The position numbers were made by a program, and so were the translations under genes. 28,471 bases of DNA from a virus, in the IMG/VR virus record IMGVR_UViG_3300030099_000923, positions 318-28,788 of that record; one strand, given 5' to 3'. Positions 1-9,275 of the stretch are shown here, in pieces. The notes below the pieces were generated by a model, which did not search any database, was not told where the DNA came from, and worked only from the letters and a program-made list of their open reading frames with translations. The first letter of the stretch is position 1. Every line of letters starts with the position of its first letter.

Positions 1-120
1 CATGTAACGATTGCAACTAGCCCTGATGGTGGTAAACCATTTCATTCGAATCAGATTAAGGATTTTAAAAAATACAGTGGTAAGTTAAGTGGAGTTGTGG
101 AAGAAGTTCCTAATAGGTGA
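1..120 (+). CDS. 3' end of an unidentified protein (5' truncated)
   Basis: Frame 1 is open from the first base to a TGA at 118-120 and encodes the last 39 residues of a protein that begins outside the window. The stop codon is embedded in the GGTGAT ribosome binding site of the next gene, which supports this frame as real and translationally coupled. The piece starts HVTIATSPDGGKPFHSN. The H-x-T pattern recalls the second motif of 2H-type phosphoesterases, and the nucleotidyltransferase next door would fit an RNA-end-processing module. This is a weak suggestion from very few residues, and the product is best called unknown. Confidence 0.7.
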   Translation, partial: HVTIATSPDGGKPFHSNQIKDFKKYSGKLSGVVEEVPNR

Positions 121-124
121 TATT

Positions 125-1375
125 GTGGGATGGATGCAAATTTTAAAGGCTTCATTAGATATAATCACTAGTGAGTTGCGCCAAGATGTAAAATCTATGG
201 GCGGTAAAATATATCAAATCGGTGGAGCAGTTAGAGATGAGTTTCTAGGTAAAGTGTCAAAGGATTTAGATTTGATAATTACTGGTATAGACATAGAAGA
301 TTTACAAGAATTGTTAAATAAACATGGTAAAGTCAATTTAGTTGGTAAAAGTTTTGGAGTGTTAAAATTTAATCCTACTGGTGAGAAAGGAGAGCCTGTA
401 GATATTGTTGTTCCTAGAATAGAAGTAAGCACTGGGGAGGGTCACAAGGATTTTGAAGTTAAGTTGGGTAAAGATATTACTTTAGAAGAAGAACAATTGC
501 GTAGAGATTTTTGGATGAATGCAATTGCTAAGGATATTGAAACTGGAGAACTAGTAGATATTGAAGGTAGAGGTCAACTTGATATAAAAAACAAACAAAT
601 TTCTGTAATTAATCCAAAAGCGTTTGAAGATGACCCATTAAGGATGTTAAGGGCTGTTCAATTTGCGGCTAGATTTGAGTTTAAAATAGAAGAAGAAACA
701 ATGAAAGAAATAAAGAAAAATGCTCAAAAAATTAAAACTGTTTCTAATGAACGATTCCAAGAAGAATTTCGAAAAATGTTCGAAAAATCCCTGAAGCCCA
801 CCATAGGAGTTAAACTTTTAGTCGAGACTGGATTGATGAAACATATACTTAGTAATGGAAAAGTTAATCCTTTAATGGATAAATTGGATAAAAATGCTTT
901 TCCAGCGTTTTTGGCGTTATTTGGCGAAGATTCAAGTAGTGAGAAGTTACAAGATTTAATGAAATTATCTAATAAAGATGCTAAAATAGTTAAAGCAGTT
1001 ATGGATTTTCAAAAACTAGATGTAAATGACCTTAATATTGTTAGATTTTTATCTAAAATGACTGATAAAAATGATATTATTCGTAATATTGATGCGTTAC
1101 AGAAAGCCAAAAATCAAAAAACTCTAAGTGAACAACTAAAATCAATGAAAAGTGAAGGAAAACCGACAAATTTGAAAGAATTGGCTATCTCTGGGCAAGA
1201 CCTTTTAGATAAGGGACTGAGTGGAAGAAAAGTTGGAGAAATTTTAGACTTTTTATTAGAATTAGCAGTTAAAACTGGTAAAAATAACAAAAGTTTCTTA
1301 CTTGAACGTGCTAAGTCTAAGTTTAGTGGAGAATTATGGAAAAGTATATTAAAGAAACAATATAATATTAAATGA
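125..1375 (+). CDS. class II CCA-adding / poly(A) polymerase-type nucleotidyltransferase, tagged at both ends
   Basis: This 416-aa protein belongs to the Pol-beta superfamily, class II (bacterial/eukaryotic type), whose members add CCA or A tails to RNA 3' ends. Visible motifs are GGAVRD at residues 33-38, the metal-binding D47-x-D49, RRDFWMNA at 126-133, the nucleotide-selecting EDDPLRMLRA near 168-177, and ERFQEEF near 209. The frame is open further upstream to a GTG at 89. I chose GTG 125 because GGTGAT lies at 116-121 and because the protein then begins MGWMQILKAS, matching the tag shared by many genes here. The C-terminus, ELWKSILKK, resembles the same tag. Class II enzymes are atypical of archaea, so viral or bacterial ancestry is likely. 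Activity on tRNA is inferred; poly(A) or another RNA substrate is possible. Confidence 0.85.
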   Translation: MGWMQILKASLDIITSELRQDVKSMGGKIYQIGGAVRDEFLGKVSKDLDLIITGIDIEDLQELLNKHGKVNLVGKSFGVLKFNPTGEKGEPVDIVVPRIEVSTGEGHKDFEVKLGKDITLEEEQLRRDFWMNAIAKDIETGELVDIEGRGQLDIKNKQISVINPKAFEDDPLRMLRAVQFAARFEFKIEEETMKEIKKNAQKIKTVSNERFQEEFRKMFEKSLKPTIGVKLLVETGLMKHILSNGKVNPLMDKLDKNAFPAFLALFGEDSSSEKLQDLMKLSNKDAKIVKAVMDFQKLDVNDLNIVRFLSKMTDKNDIIRNIDALQKAKNQKTLSEQLKSMKSEGKPTNLKELAISGQDLLDKGLSGRKVGEILDFLLELAVKTGKNNKSFLLERAKSKFSGELWKSILKKQYNIK

Positions 1376-1407
1376 GATATAGTTACGGTTGGACATTGGG
1401 TGGTATT

Positions 1408-1866
1408 ATGACATGGACAGGGTTACTTAAAAACAACAAAGACTCTATCTATAAAAGAAAAACTCAATACTCTGGAACATGTCCTAAATGTAAAGAATTT
1501 ATTGCTACTTTAACTGGTTTTTGTCCATTAAAATTACCAGCAAAGGGAGAAACTTCAGCGGCCCCTTATTGTCCGATGTTAAATAAGGCTATTATAGAAA
1601 CAGAATTTGTTAGAGATTATCCACAATACGTTACTGAAATGAAAGAGGAAATGAAATTTAGAAATATGGACCAGCCCGAGGCAGAACTTAAAGTTGCTAA
1701 GAAATACCGTCTACCTATTTTGTCTAAGTTACGGGGTAAAAGTGGCGGAGGCCGTTGGACTAGAATGTTAAAACTTGCAGGTGCGGTTACTAGTACAACC
1801 GCTGGAATTGAAAGTAAACCCATATACGGAAAAAAGAAAAAGAAAAAGGAGGAAGATGAAGAATGA
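1408..1866 (+). CDS. tagged basic zinc-binding protein
   Basis: This 152-aa protein begins MTWTGLLKNN, the shared N-terminal tag. The in-frame ATG at 1372 overlaps the previous stop, but the ATG at 1408 is preceded by GGGTGGTATT and gives the tag at the exact N-terminus, so I prefer it. Residues about 25-58 contain CPKC, a second Cys and a CP pair that together could bind one zinc. The middle is helical and charged, with a glycine/arginine stretch (GKSGGGRW). The tail is a run of lysines followed by acidic residues. No family was recognised. Zinc and lysine content suggest nucleic-acid binding, which is an inference. The gene overlaps the next one by four bases (ATGA). Confidence 0.75.
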   Translation: MTWTGLLKNNKDSIYKRKTQYSGTCPKCKEFIATLTGFCPLKLPAKGETSAAPYCPMLNKAIIETEFVRDYPQYVTEMKEEMKFRNMDQPEAELKVAKKYRLPILSKLRGKSGGGRWTRMLKLAGAVTSTTAGIESKPIYGKKKKKKEEDEE

Positions 1867-3155
1867 GTTGGACAAGTCAACTATGGAAAAGAGAGCCAAT
1901 TTTAAAGGCTAAAAAGAAATCATTAAAGAAAAAACAATTAGTTAGGTTTAAAGGACCAGATGGGGTAATTTCTTTTATAGACCAAGATGTAGGGGAAATA
2001 CATTCTAAATTAAAAGCGGATTTTGCTAAATGGACTGACACCTGTAAAGGATTAAGCAATGAGGATATCGGAGTTGTCGGTTCTGCGGCAATTGGGAGCA
2101 AAGGCACACCTAAAGGTAAAAAATATTTTGATACTTTATATGAGCATTTGGACAACCATGTAACTTCCGCCGCTTCTCGTAAAGGACAAGCAAAGCGTTT
2201 ATTTAAAGAACAATTAGCCGATTTCGAAAGAATATTGGGAGGGGAAGATGGGTTAATTACAGAAGAAGATGCAGAAGATATGAAAGAATTTACAGCAACA
2301 ATAAAAGGATTTGCTGGTGGAAAAGATGACCCTAAAAATATTCCTTTTACAGTTCCCGCTTCTATATCAGCGAAAGAAGGCGGTGGCTTTGAGGTTGACG
2401 AAATGACTGTTGTTCATGGTCATTATAGAACACCTAAATATGTTGAAATGAGAACTAAGGTTAAAGAAGCAGGTGATGAAATGCCCGCTGTTCCCTCTTC
2501 TTGGTATGGTGCAGAAAATGGTAATCAAACCCCACCAATGCATCAAGCCATGTTTGCTAATTCAAGTGTATCTAAAAAAGGAACATTAATCACAACTGGT
2601 TTATTAGGCTTATTAGAAAAATTCGATAAACAAATAGAAGGTGCTGAAATAGATGAAGTAATTATTGATTTTGCTACAAGTGGTGGTGGAATTAATATGG
2701 ATAAAAAAGCGCAACAATTAGCAGACTGGAAACTGTTCGCTAATTATGTAAGAAGAATAATGAAATCTACTGGAACTTATGGAACTGGTAATGCTTCTAA
2801 TAAAGTTATTTACAGTGGAGGCCCAAGTAGAATATTAGATAATATAAATGGTAAAGTGTTTAATGTTAATAGATTAAGTTCTAAATTTATAACCGCTATC
2901 GGTGGTTTTCAAGATATAGTAGGTCATGAAAATATTAAAAAGTTTAGAATTAAAATTACACGTCCTTTATTATTTAGAGTTATCAATAAAGTTATGAGAG
3001 AAAGAGGCGATTTCGAAGCCCCCGATGGTAGATTATTTTATACTCCTGATGACGGTGGTGTAAAAGGAGTACTAAGAAATTGGAGTAATAAAATTCCAGA
3101 GAAATTAAAACCGAAACCAGTTAAGAAAAGTTGGGCCGCTAGTTTATGGAGTTGA
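1863..3155 (+). CDS. unknown 430-aa protein with W-tags at both ends
   Basis: The protein starts MSWTSQLWKREP and ends KKSWAASLWS, so the same S-W-x-x-x-L-W pattern stands at both termini. The start ATG overlaps the upstream stop and has GGAGG at 1848-1852. Residues about 15-30 are very lysine-rich. The central part has mixed alpha/beta character with glycine-rich turns, including DFATSGGGINM and GGFEVDEMTVVHGHYR. No catalytic signature or membrane segment was recognised. Its tags place it with the putative internal virion proteins, but its actual role is unknown. A viral structural or DNA-processing protein would fit the context. Confidence 0.75.
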   Translation: MSWTSQLWKREPILKAKKKSLKKKQLVRFKGPDGVISFIDQDVGEIHSKLKADFAKWTDTCKGLSNEDIGVVGSAAIGSKGTPKGKKYFDTLYEHLDNHVTSAASRKGQAKRLFKEQLADFERILGGEDGLITEEDAEDMKEFTATIKGFAGGKDDPKNIPFTVPASISAKEGGGFEVDEMTVVHGHYRTPKYVEMRTKVKEAGDEMPAVPSSWYGAENGNQTPPMHQAMFANSSVSKKGTLITTGLLGLLEKFDKQIEGAEIDEVIIDFATSGGGINMDKKAQQLADWKLFANYVRRIMKSTGTYGTGNASNKVIYSGGPSRILDNINGKVFNVNRLSSKFITAIGGFQDIVGHENIKKFRIKITRPLLFRVINKVMRERGDFEAPDGRLFYTPDDGGVKGVLRNWSNKIPEKLKPKPVKKSWAASLWS

Positions 3156-3159
3156 TTCA

Positions 3160-3822
3160 ATGGCTAAAACAAGAAAACGCTGTAGGCTCTGTCAACACCC
3201 TGATAGAGAGCAATTAGAAGAAAGGTTAACTTCTTTACAAATTACTCCCGATGAACTGGATGCTGAAATGCAATGGCCTAGTGGTGTTTCTTCAAGACAT
3301 TTAAGAAATCACATGGATACAGAATATACCGACCAATCCAATCCTAGATGTGCATTATGTGTTAGTCCTGATAGACAAACATTAGAGTTAGCCATTCATG
3401 AAGGAGAAATATCTCCTACAACTGTTGCGGCAGATTTAGGAGTTACTCGCCAGCAAGTAATGAAACATATGAATAAGCATTTGAAGCCTATTGTACAAAA
3501 ATCTGCGGCAATGGAAATAGCAAAAAGAGAACTAAATGAAGTAGATATGCTTGCTGATAATATTCATAGATTAGAAGATAAAATAGAAATGTTGTTTGAT
3601 GAAGACGACTTAAATCCAAAATACATTGACAGTCTAACCAAACTCGCTAAAGAAATACGTGAGTCATTAAAATACATGTTGGAGTTTAAAGGCCAACTTG
3701 TTCATAAAAGACAGGACACCATTATTGTCGCACAAATGCAGGTAGTCCAAGAAGTATTAGCACAGCAACACCCCCAAGTTTGGTTAGACATCAAATCTAA
3801 ATTACAGGAGCAATTACAATGA
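3160..3822 (+). CDS. tandem CCHH zinc/HTH DNA-binding protein, candidate terminase small subunit
   Basis: This 220-aa protein contains two copies of a zinc/helix-turn-helix unit. The first has C8, C11, H47 and H51; the second has C64, C67, H103 and H107. Spacing inside the units is identical (C-x2-C-x35-H-x3-H) and the period is 56 residues. The histidines lie on what should be the recognition helix (SSRHLRNHM, TRQQVMKHMNKH). Residues about 120-220 are a long charged helix, likely for oligomerisation. It lacks the W-tag. Small terminase subunits typically combine HTH DNA binding with helical oligomerisation, so TerS is a sensible candidate, but no direct TerS signature is present and TerL is 7.6 kb away. 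A transcription regulator is the alternative. Confidence 0.7.
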   Translation: MAKTRKRCRLCQHPDREQLEERLTSLQITPDELDAEMQWPSGVSSRHLRNHMDTEYTDQSNPRCALCVSPDRQTLELAIHEGEISPTTVAADLGVTRQQVMKHMNKHLKPIVQKSAAMEIAKRELNEVDMLADNIHRLEDKIEMLFDEDDLNPKYIDSLTKLAKEIRESLKYMLEFKGQLVHKRQDTIIVAQMQVVQEVLAQQHPQVWLDIKSKLQEQLQ

Positions 3823-6104
3823 GTTGGTCTTTGCTTCTTCTTAAACAAGTTCCTAAAAACTGGACTACTCAGTTACCAGCGGATGACCCTATACAATGGG
3901 CGCAACTTATTAGATTCCATAGTCTCACTCAAGATAAAGAAGGAAATAAAAATATACCTTTAGATAATGATGCATTCATTAACGATATAAAAAGTGGGTC
4001 ATATCCACAAAAGGGTATTAGAGGAACTATTAAACAACTAGAAGAATGGAAAGAAAATCCTAATGCTTGGAATAGAACTGTAATTGGTAGTTTGGCTTCA
4101 GGGCGTAATCCAGTTACTAGACCAAAACATCTACGTGCTATTATTGATAGATTTGTTAAAGAGGTTTTGCCTATACTAAAAAAGAATATAGGAGATATAG
4201 ATTCTAAAAGAACTAAAGGTACTCAATTTAAACGCAAAACAGATTGGAATAACACTGAGTCTGCTATTAAGGCTTTAACAGGTATAACTGAATTATCTAA
4301 AGGGGAACAATTAAAACTTTTAGAGGAATTCAATTCTAATATTAGAGATAAAACTAAAGTAAATGATAAACTGCAAAGTTTCGGATTAAAACTTAAACCC
4401 AATATTAGGACTATTCTTTCTAATGTAGGTTTATTAGATAAAAGAAAAATAATCATATCTAATCAAGGAATGCCTCTTGAACAATGGAATAGTGTAAGAT
4501 TAGATTCAATAGATGGTATTACTTTTAAAAAGGAAAAAGCAGAAATTATTTCTAGTCCTATCGACAAAGATAAATTTGCAAATTTAAAAGAAAAAATTAT
4601 GGAGAAACTTAAAACTAGAAACCTAAAAATTTCGACTAAACCGTTACCAGTTGTTAGGGTTTTTGGTGTTGGTAAATTAATTACAGCGCAAACAGAAGAA
4701 GATTATAAAACAACGCCAAAGAAAGAGGGAACTAGATTATCTCAAGCAGAACTATTACAGCAACAAGAGAAAGAATTTGAAAAATATAAGGTAAACCCGA
4801 ATTTCACTTTTGACCATGCTCAATACTATTATGGATATATAGTTCGTAAAGGTGCTAAGTTTGTACCAGAGCGATTAAAGGGTTCTCAATTAATAACTGG
4901 AACATCGGGAACAAAAAGTCCTAAAGGGGCTAATCCTATTGTGTTGCAATTATTAGATGATGAGTATTCTGATACTTCTACTCTGTATTCTGATTTTATG
5001 ACGAATACCACACAACAACTCTATAAAAATAGAAATGCTGTTATGAATTACTATATTGAGAGAATAATAGAATCGGGTGGAAAAGATTTTAAAAGTTTGT
5101 TTGGGAAAGATGTTGGTAGACTTTCAGATATAGAATTGAGCGAATTTCAGTCAAAAAATGATAAAGAAAAAAGATTATATCTAAAACAACAGTTTACTAA
5201 TCCTGATTCTTCTCTTTATCCTTTTTTAAATAAAATGGTAGATGATGATAGAAAAGTAACTCCTTATCTTTCTTTATCTCTTTCAGATGTAGAATTAAAA
5301 TTTGTTGAGAAATTAAAGGACTATGATAAGACAATAGAAAAAATAGAGGAAGAAACTACAGATGAGGGTGGAGTAGAGGATTTTCAAATATTAAGACCTC
5401 TTTTTGTTAATCCTGTTAAAGAAACATCTGGAATAAAACATTTTACTACTAAAGGTAATCGAGATAGGTTAGATGAATTTATTGCTAATATTAAAGTCTT
5501 AGACACTATACAACAAGTAAGAGATAGATTTGGTGACACTTATGCTAGAATGATAAATTCACTTAGGAAGAAAGCAAAACCAAAAGTTACAATAACGCCA
5601 CAAATACAATCAGTTATGAAAGAAAGAACCGAAGGATTAAATCCAAAAGAAAGAGATGTTGCACTTGTTGTGTTTTCAGCGCTTGATAATAAAAAGGATT
5701 TTAAAGATGTTTTAAGGTTTCAATCTTCAAGTGCAAGTGCGCCATCATTTGGTGAGTTATTCGCAATTTTAACTAAATTAGGTAGAGCGTTTACCACTCA
5801 ATTAGGTGTTAACAATTATACTGAATTCATAGACGATTTGAAGTATGACGAAGAAAACCCAAAATCCGATGCCGAAGTAAAAAGTATAGTGAAGGATTTA
5901 GTAGCGGCTGTAGAACAAGATATACCTAAAGTTAGAAATTTTTTGAAAGAAGAAGCGGAAAAGAAAGTAAAAGAGATACTCGAAAACCCCGCTAAACATT
6001 TAGATAAAGAAACTAGACGAAAAGCCCTTGCTGGTAAAACTAAAGGTAAAACTAGTATTATAAATTTATTAGTGAGACAAAAAATAATAGTGGAGGATAA
6101 ATAA
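3819..6104 (+). CDS. large tagged protein of unknown function (761 aa)
   Basis: The gene begins at an ATG overlapping the previous stop, with AGGAG about 8 nt upstream, and encodes MSWSLLLLKQ, the shared tag, followed shortly by a second W-containing segment (NWTTQL). The rest is a soluble, charged, largely helical protein with no signal peptide or membrane segment and no motif I recognise. The last 60 residues are highly charged and helical. The size, the tag and the position between a TerS-like gene and a second giant protein suggest an internal virion or ejection protein. That is inference only. Confidence 0.7.
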   Translation: MSWSLLLLKQVPKNWTTQLPADDPIQWAQLIRFHSLTQDKEGNKNIPLDNDAFINDIKSGSYPQKGIRGTIKQLEEWKENPNAWNRTVIGSLASGRNPVTRPKHLRAIIDRFVKEVLPILKKNIGDIDSKRTKGTQFKRKTDWNNTESAIKALTGITELSKGEQLKLLEEFNSNIRDKTKVNDKLQSFGLKLKPNIRTILSNVGLLDKRKIIISNQGMPLEQWNSVRLDSIDGITFKKEKAEIISSPIDKDKFANLKEKIMEKLKTRNLKISTKPLPVVRVFGVGKLITAQTEEDYKTTPKKEGTRLSQAELLQQQEKEFEKYKVNPNFTFDHAQYYYGYIVRKGAKFVPERLKGSQLITGTSGTKSPKGANPIVLQLLDDEYSDTSTLYSDFMTNTTQQLYKNRNAVMNYYIERIIESGGKDFKSLFGKDVGRLSDIELSEFQSKNDKEKRLYLKQQFTNPDSSLYPFLNKMVDDDRKVTPYLSLSLSDVELKFVEKLKDYDKTIEKIEEETTDEGGVEDFQILRPLFVNPVKETSGIKHFTTKGNRDRLDEFIANIKVLDTIQQVRDRFGDTYARMINSLRKKAKPKVTITPQIQSVMKERTEGLNPKERDVALVVFSALDNKKDFKDVLRFQSSSASAPSFGELFAILTKLGRAFTTQLGVNNYTEFIDDLKYDEENPKSDAEVKSIVKDLVAAVEQDIPKVRNFLKEEAEKKVKEILENPAKHLDKETRRKALAGKTKGKTSIINLLVRQKIIVEDK

Positions 6105-8791
6105 TGATAACTGAAGATTGGAAAGAAAAAGCAAAAGAAGCGTGGAATAATCAACAATGGAATAATTTTTCAGATGACTTATTTGACCATTTAGAAACAA
6201 CTAATCCTGATGCGTCTGAGGAAGCAATAGATAAAGAGATTAATGAACTGAGAGATGAACTCGCCGCCCAACTTCCAGAGGGAAAAACAAAGGATGAAAA
6301 CCCATTCGAAGAATTTAATAAGAAAGTAAGTAAATATTTTAATTGGAGAGATAAAACAAGAGCCGTTAATTATGAAGATTTATTTGTTTCAGGTTTTGAT
6401 TTGGATAATGTTAAAGTTAAAAATAGAGTTGATAACGAAAGAGAGATTGAGCAAGTTAAGAATATTTTAACGGATTTGTCACAATCTGGTCATCCAGCAG
6501 TTAAAGATGATGCTCAGAAAAGAGATATAAATAATAATATTAATTTACTAAAAAAATTATTAGATAAAAGAAAGTTAAAATTAGAACAGGCTAGAGTCAA
6601 AGATACAAGGAAAAAAATAGATTTAGGTTGGATAGAAGAGATTGGTAATTTACCTTTTGGTAGATGGGAAACTAGAGAAAGGATATACGATTACTGGGAA
6701 GGAATACATAAAAAACACGATAAAGTTATCACTGCTTTTGATAAATTTAATAAAGATGCAAACGCATTACTTGATGATAAGAAAAGAAATGGTGAAGATG
6801 ATGAAACTTTAAAAGAGGCATTAAGTGAAGTTCGAGAATTATATCAGAAAAAATATTTACAAGGAGATATAATTATACCTAACTATGTTTTAAAATTAAA
6901 TAGTTTTTCTATGGAGATAGAAGAAGGACTTCCACTTGCTCTAAAGTTAATTGGTAAGTTTATGGAGTTAAAAGGTATATCCGAAGATGAAGATATAAGT
7001 GGCGCAGAAGTGGAAGTTGCTGGTAAAGAAGATGAAAGAGTAGGAGAAAACGTAGAACATGAGGATGTCTTCGATACTTTACACGAAGAAGACCGTCCTA
7101 CGTTTGTAGAAACTGCTTCTATGAATCCAGCAGTGCAAGAAGTAGTTGATGAAACTGAAAAGATAAAATTAACTGCTAAGAAAACTAAAGCCTTACCAGT
7201 TGACCCTATCTTTTGGTACAAATACAGTGATGAGTATGAAGATATGCCTATACCTATGGGGGATTTAAGAAAACTTAGAAATTTACTTATTGGTGGCGGA
7301 GAATATAGGTCTTTATTATCAATGATGCCTATATTTAAAGAAAACCAACAATTAACTGATGAGTTTATTTCTAAGTTCGATGAGTGGGAAAATAACATAT
7401 CTATGACTAGGAAAAAGGCTCCTTATTATTTGCCTATATCTCCATTTATAGAAGATGAATATTACGCAAGGCAACAGCCTAAAGAAGTTATAGAATTGAA
7501 AGTAAAAACAGGAACAGGAGAAATATATGAAACTTCTACTAAAAAGCCAAAAGATAGTGAACTTTTCTTTCAAGAATTTACTAGAGGTAAAAAGGGTAAG
7601 AAACAACGAAATATAGTTAGTGAAGAATATCTTGATGAAGTCAATGAGATGACTGAAGATTTCTTAGAAGTTCTTACTATATTTGGGAAAGAAATTAGAG
7701 ATGCGTTTGATGTTTATAACGAAAAAATATCAGAAAAGGACCAAGGAGATAGCGCATTAGGTGGCACTTTTGGCGCTATAAAACAAATAACTTCTCAAGG
7801 TATTAATAGAAAATTACCAACCGAACTAACTAAATCTTGGAATAATTTAATGGAGGCTATGTATGAATATTATATTGAGCCTTTATCTGGAAAATTTTAT
7901 GTTCAGGCAAAAGAAAGGCCAAGATGGTCAACAGGAAACGCTTGGTTAAATTTATCTAAAATGGTTAGAGATAAACAAGAGCAATTAGTAAGTCCTATTG
8001 GTTCTCTATTAGATAAAGGAATGGATGATATAAGGAAGAAAGATGTTGAGTCATTAATTGCCTTCATGCGTTTAGCAACAAGGGGAACTTTAGTAGATGA
8101 TGAAAGTAGTTTATTTAGAGCCGCTAGAAGGGCTTCAAAAGCATTAAATGAAATATTTGGTCAACAGTTCGATAAAAAGAATAAAATTTCTGTTCTAAAT
8201 GTAATTAAAGGTGCTATGCCCACCGCTGATATAAAAAATCAAACAAAGGCAATGCAAAGATTTTTTGGTGATTTAAAACCTGATAAAGATAGAAGAGGTA
8301 AAAATTACCCAATAGATATGTTAAGACACGCTATTAATCTTCCAGAGTTTACGGCCTTCTTTGGCATTAGTAGTTATAGAGCAGGTGCGCCAAAACGTGA
8401 CCCCGATGTATTTGGTGAAGGGGGTTCATTGCCTAGAGCAGAGAAAAATTTAGCGATTGGAATGGATGAAGATTTATATGAGTCCTTATTGCGATTAGAT
8501 AGATTATTTGATGAGTTTCATAAAATGGATGAAATAAATGAGTCTTTGTTGTATGCTCATGATACTATTAGAAAAATGGAAAATAAACCTATTGTTAAAT
8601 CTTATCTATCATTAACAGATGTAGACCAGATGGGTTTAGTTATTAATAAAATACATAAAGAACATAGGATGGATTTAACTGCCACTGAAATTGATAGAAT
8701 AGTTAAGGCGGTTTCCTCTTACGAATCTATTTCAAGAAATTATGGAATAAATGAAGAAGTGGTGTATACAATTAAAGCAATGTTTAGGTGA
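6104..8791 (+). CDS. very large protein of unknown function (895 aa)
   Basis: This is the largest protein of the window. Its ATG abuts the previous stop, with GGAGG at 6092-6096. The N-terminus (MITEDWKEKAKEAW) is tryptophan-rich but only loosely like the tag shared by its neighbours. The body is acidic and helical, with probable coiled coils in the first 200 residues and an acidic segment around residues 285-330. No enzyme motif, repeat or membrane segment was recognised. Co-transcription with the preceding tagged gene suggests a related virion role, perhaps internal or tail-associated. It ends four bases before the next start, and its last codons overlap that gene's ribosome binding site. 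Confidence 0.7.
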   Translation: MITEDWKEKAKEAWNNQQWNNFSDDLFDHLETTNPDASEEAIDKEINELRDELAAQLPEGKTKDENPFEEFNKKVSKYFNWRDKTRAVNYEDLFVSGFDLDNVKVKNRVDNEREIEQVKNILTDLSQSGHPAVKDDAQKRDINNNINLLKKLLDKRKLKLEQARVKDTRKKIDLGWIEEIGNLPFGRWETRERIYDYWEGIHKKHDKVITAFDKFNKDANALLDDKKRNGEDDETLKEALSEVRELYQKKYLQGDIIIPNYVLKLNSFSMEIEEGLPLALKLIGKFMELKGISEDEDISGAEVEVAGKEDERVGENVEHEDVFDTLHEEDRPTFVETASMNPAVQEVVDETEKIKLTAKKTKALPVDPIFWYKYSDEYEDMPIPMGDLRKLRNLLIGGGEYRSLLSMMPIFKENQQLTDEFISKFDEWENNISMTRKKAPYYLPISPFIEDEYYARQQPKEVIELKVKTGTGEIYETSTKKPKDSELFFQEFTRGKKGKKQRNIVSEEYLDEVNEMTEDFLEVLTIFGKEIRDAFDVYNEKISEKDQGDSALGGTFGAIKQITSQGINRKLPTELTKSWNNLMEAMYEYYIEPLSGKFYVQAKERPRWSTGNAWLNLSKMVRDKQEQLVSPIGSLLDKGMDDIRKKDVESLIAFMRLATRGTLVDDESSLFRAARRASKALNEIFGQQFDKKNKISVLNVIKGAMPTADIKNQTKAMQRFFGDLKPDKDRRGKNYPIDMLRHAINLPEFTAFFGISSYRAGAPKRDPDVFGEGGSLPRAEKNLAIGMDEDLYESLLRLDRLFDEFHKMDEINESLLYAHDTIRKMENKPIVKSYLSLTDVDQMGLVINKIHKEHRMDLTATEIDRIVKAVSSYESISRNYGINEEVVYTIKAMFR

Positions 8792-8795
8792 TAAA

Positions 8796-9005
8796 ATGGA
8801 CTGGGAAGAAGTATTAAAGAAAAAGAAAAAGAAAAAATCTACTGTTAATCAGGCTGGTAATTATACCAAACCTACTATGCGTAAAAGAATTTTTAATCGT
8901 ATAAAGGCAGGTAGTAAAGGTGGCCCTGCTGGTAAATGGTCAGCACGAAAAGCACAAATGTTGGCTCAAGCCTACAAGAAAGCGGGTGGCGGCTATCGTG
9001 ATTAA
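8796..9005 (+). CDS. small basic DUF5872-like protein with N-terminal tag
   Basis: This 69-aa protein starts at ATG 8796, three bases after GGTGAT (8787-8792), giving MDWEEVLK followed by a run of lysines. An in-frame ATG at 8751 lies inside the previous gene and is not used in this call. The C-terminal 40 residues (IKAGSKGGPAGKWSARKAQ, then AQAYKKAGGGY) resemble the DUF5872-type domain found as a short module in phages and giant viruses; this is from memory of the pattern. The function of that domain is not established. The very high lysine content suggests DNA binding. The gene overlaps the next one. Confidence 0.75.
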   Translation: MDWEEVLKKKKKKKSTVNQAGNYTKPTMRKRIFNRIKAGSKGGPAGKWSARKAQMLAQAYKKAGGGYRD

Positions 9006-9270
9006 ATGGCAAGAAGTCTTAAAAGCCAAAACAAAAAGGCAACAAGACTTATCCACTTGGACCGATGAAGAGTGGGGTAGCCAAGAACAACATAGAGCAA
9101 AAGCCAAAGGAAAAAAAGTACCTTCTAAAACAAAAGGAAGATATATGCCAAAAGCAACATATCAAAAAACTCCTAAAAAGACTTTAGATTATCAAGATAG
9201 AAAGAAAAGAAAAGGAAGAAAACAAGGTAAACAACATATACCAACAGGAAAGAAGTTTAGCCAAAAGTGA
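8998..9270 (+). CDS. small basic tagged protein
   Basis: This is a 90-aa lysine/arginine-rich protein with little predicted fold. I place the start at GTG 8998, which overlaps the stop of the preceding gene, because it yields MIKWQEVLKAK, the shared tag with one extra residue before W, and follows a GGGTGG stretch. The frame is open farther upstream to 8920, but that part lies antiparallel in sense to nothing recognisable and is out of frame over a good gene. The C-terminus is almost entirely basic (DRKKRKGRKQGKQ). Nucleic-acid condensation inside the virion is an inference from charge and tag. Confidence 0.65.
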   Translation: MIKWQEVLKAKTKRQQDLSTWTDEEWGSQEQHRAKAKGKKVPSKTKGRYMPKATYQKTPKKTLDYQDRKKRKGRKQGKQHIPTGKKFSQK

Positions 9271-9275
9271 TTATT

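Noticed and set aside
89-124. Upstream GTG start for the nucleotidyltransferase (MELWKKFLIG)
   Set aside because: It lacks a binding site and overlaps the preceding gene; GTG 125 has GGTGAT and the tag. The resemblance of ELWKKFL to the tag is noted but probably accidental.
1617-1880. Minus-strand frame with poly-Phe
   Set aside because: It is merely the complement of the lysine-rich end of the 152-aa protein.
6883-7398. 171-codon open frame on the minus strand
   Set aside because: It lies wholly inside the 895-aa gene, is Ser/Leu/Ile-rich as expected for the antisense of Glu/Lys/Asp-rich AT-rich coding sequence, and has no ribosome binding site.
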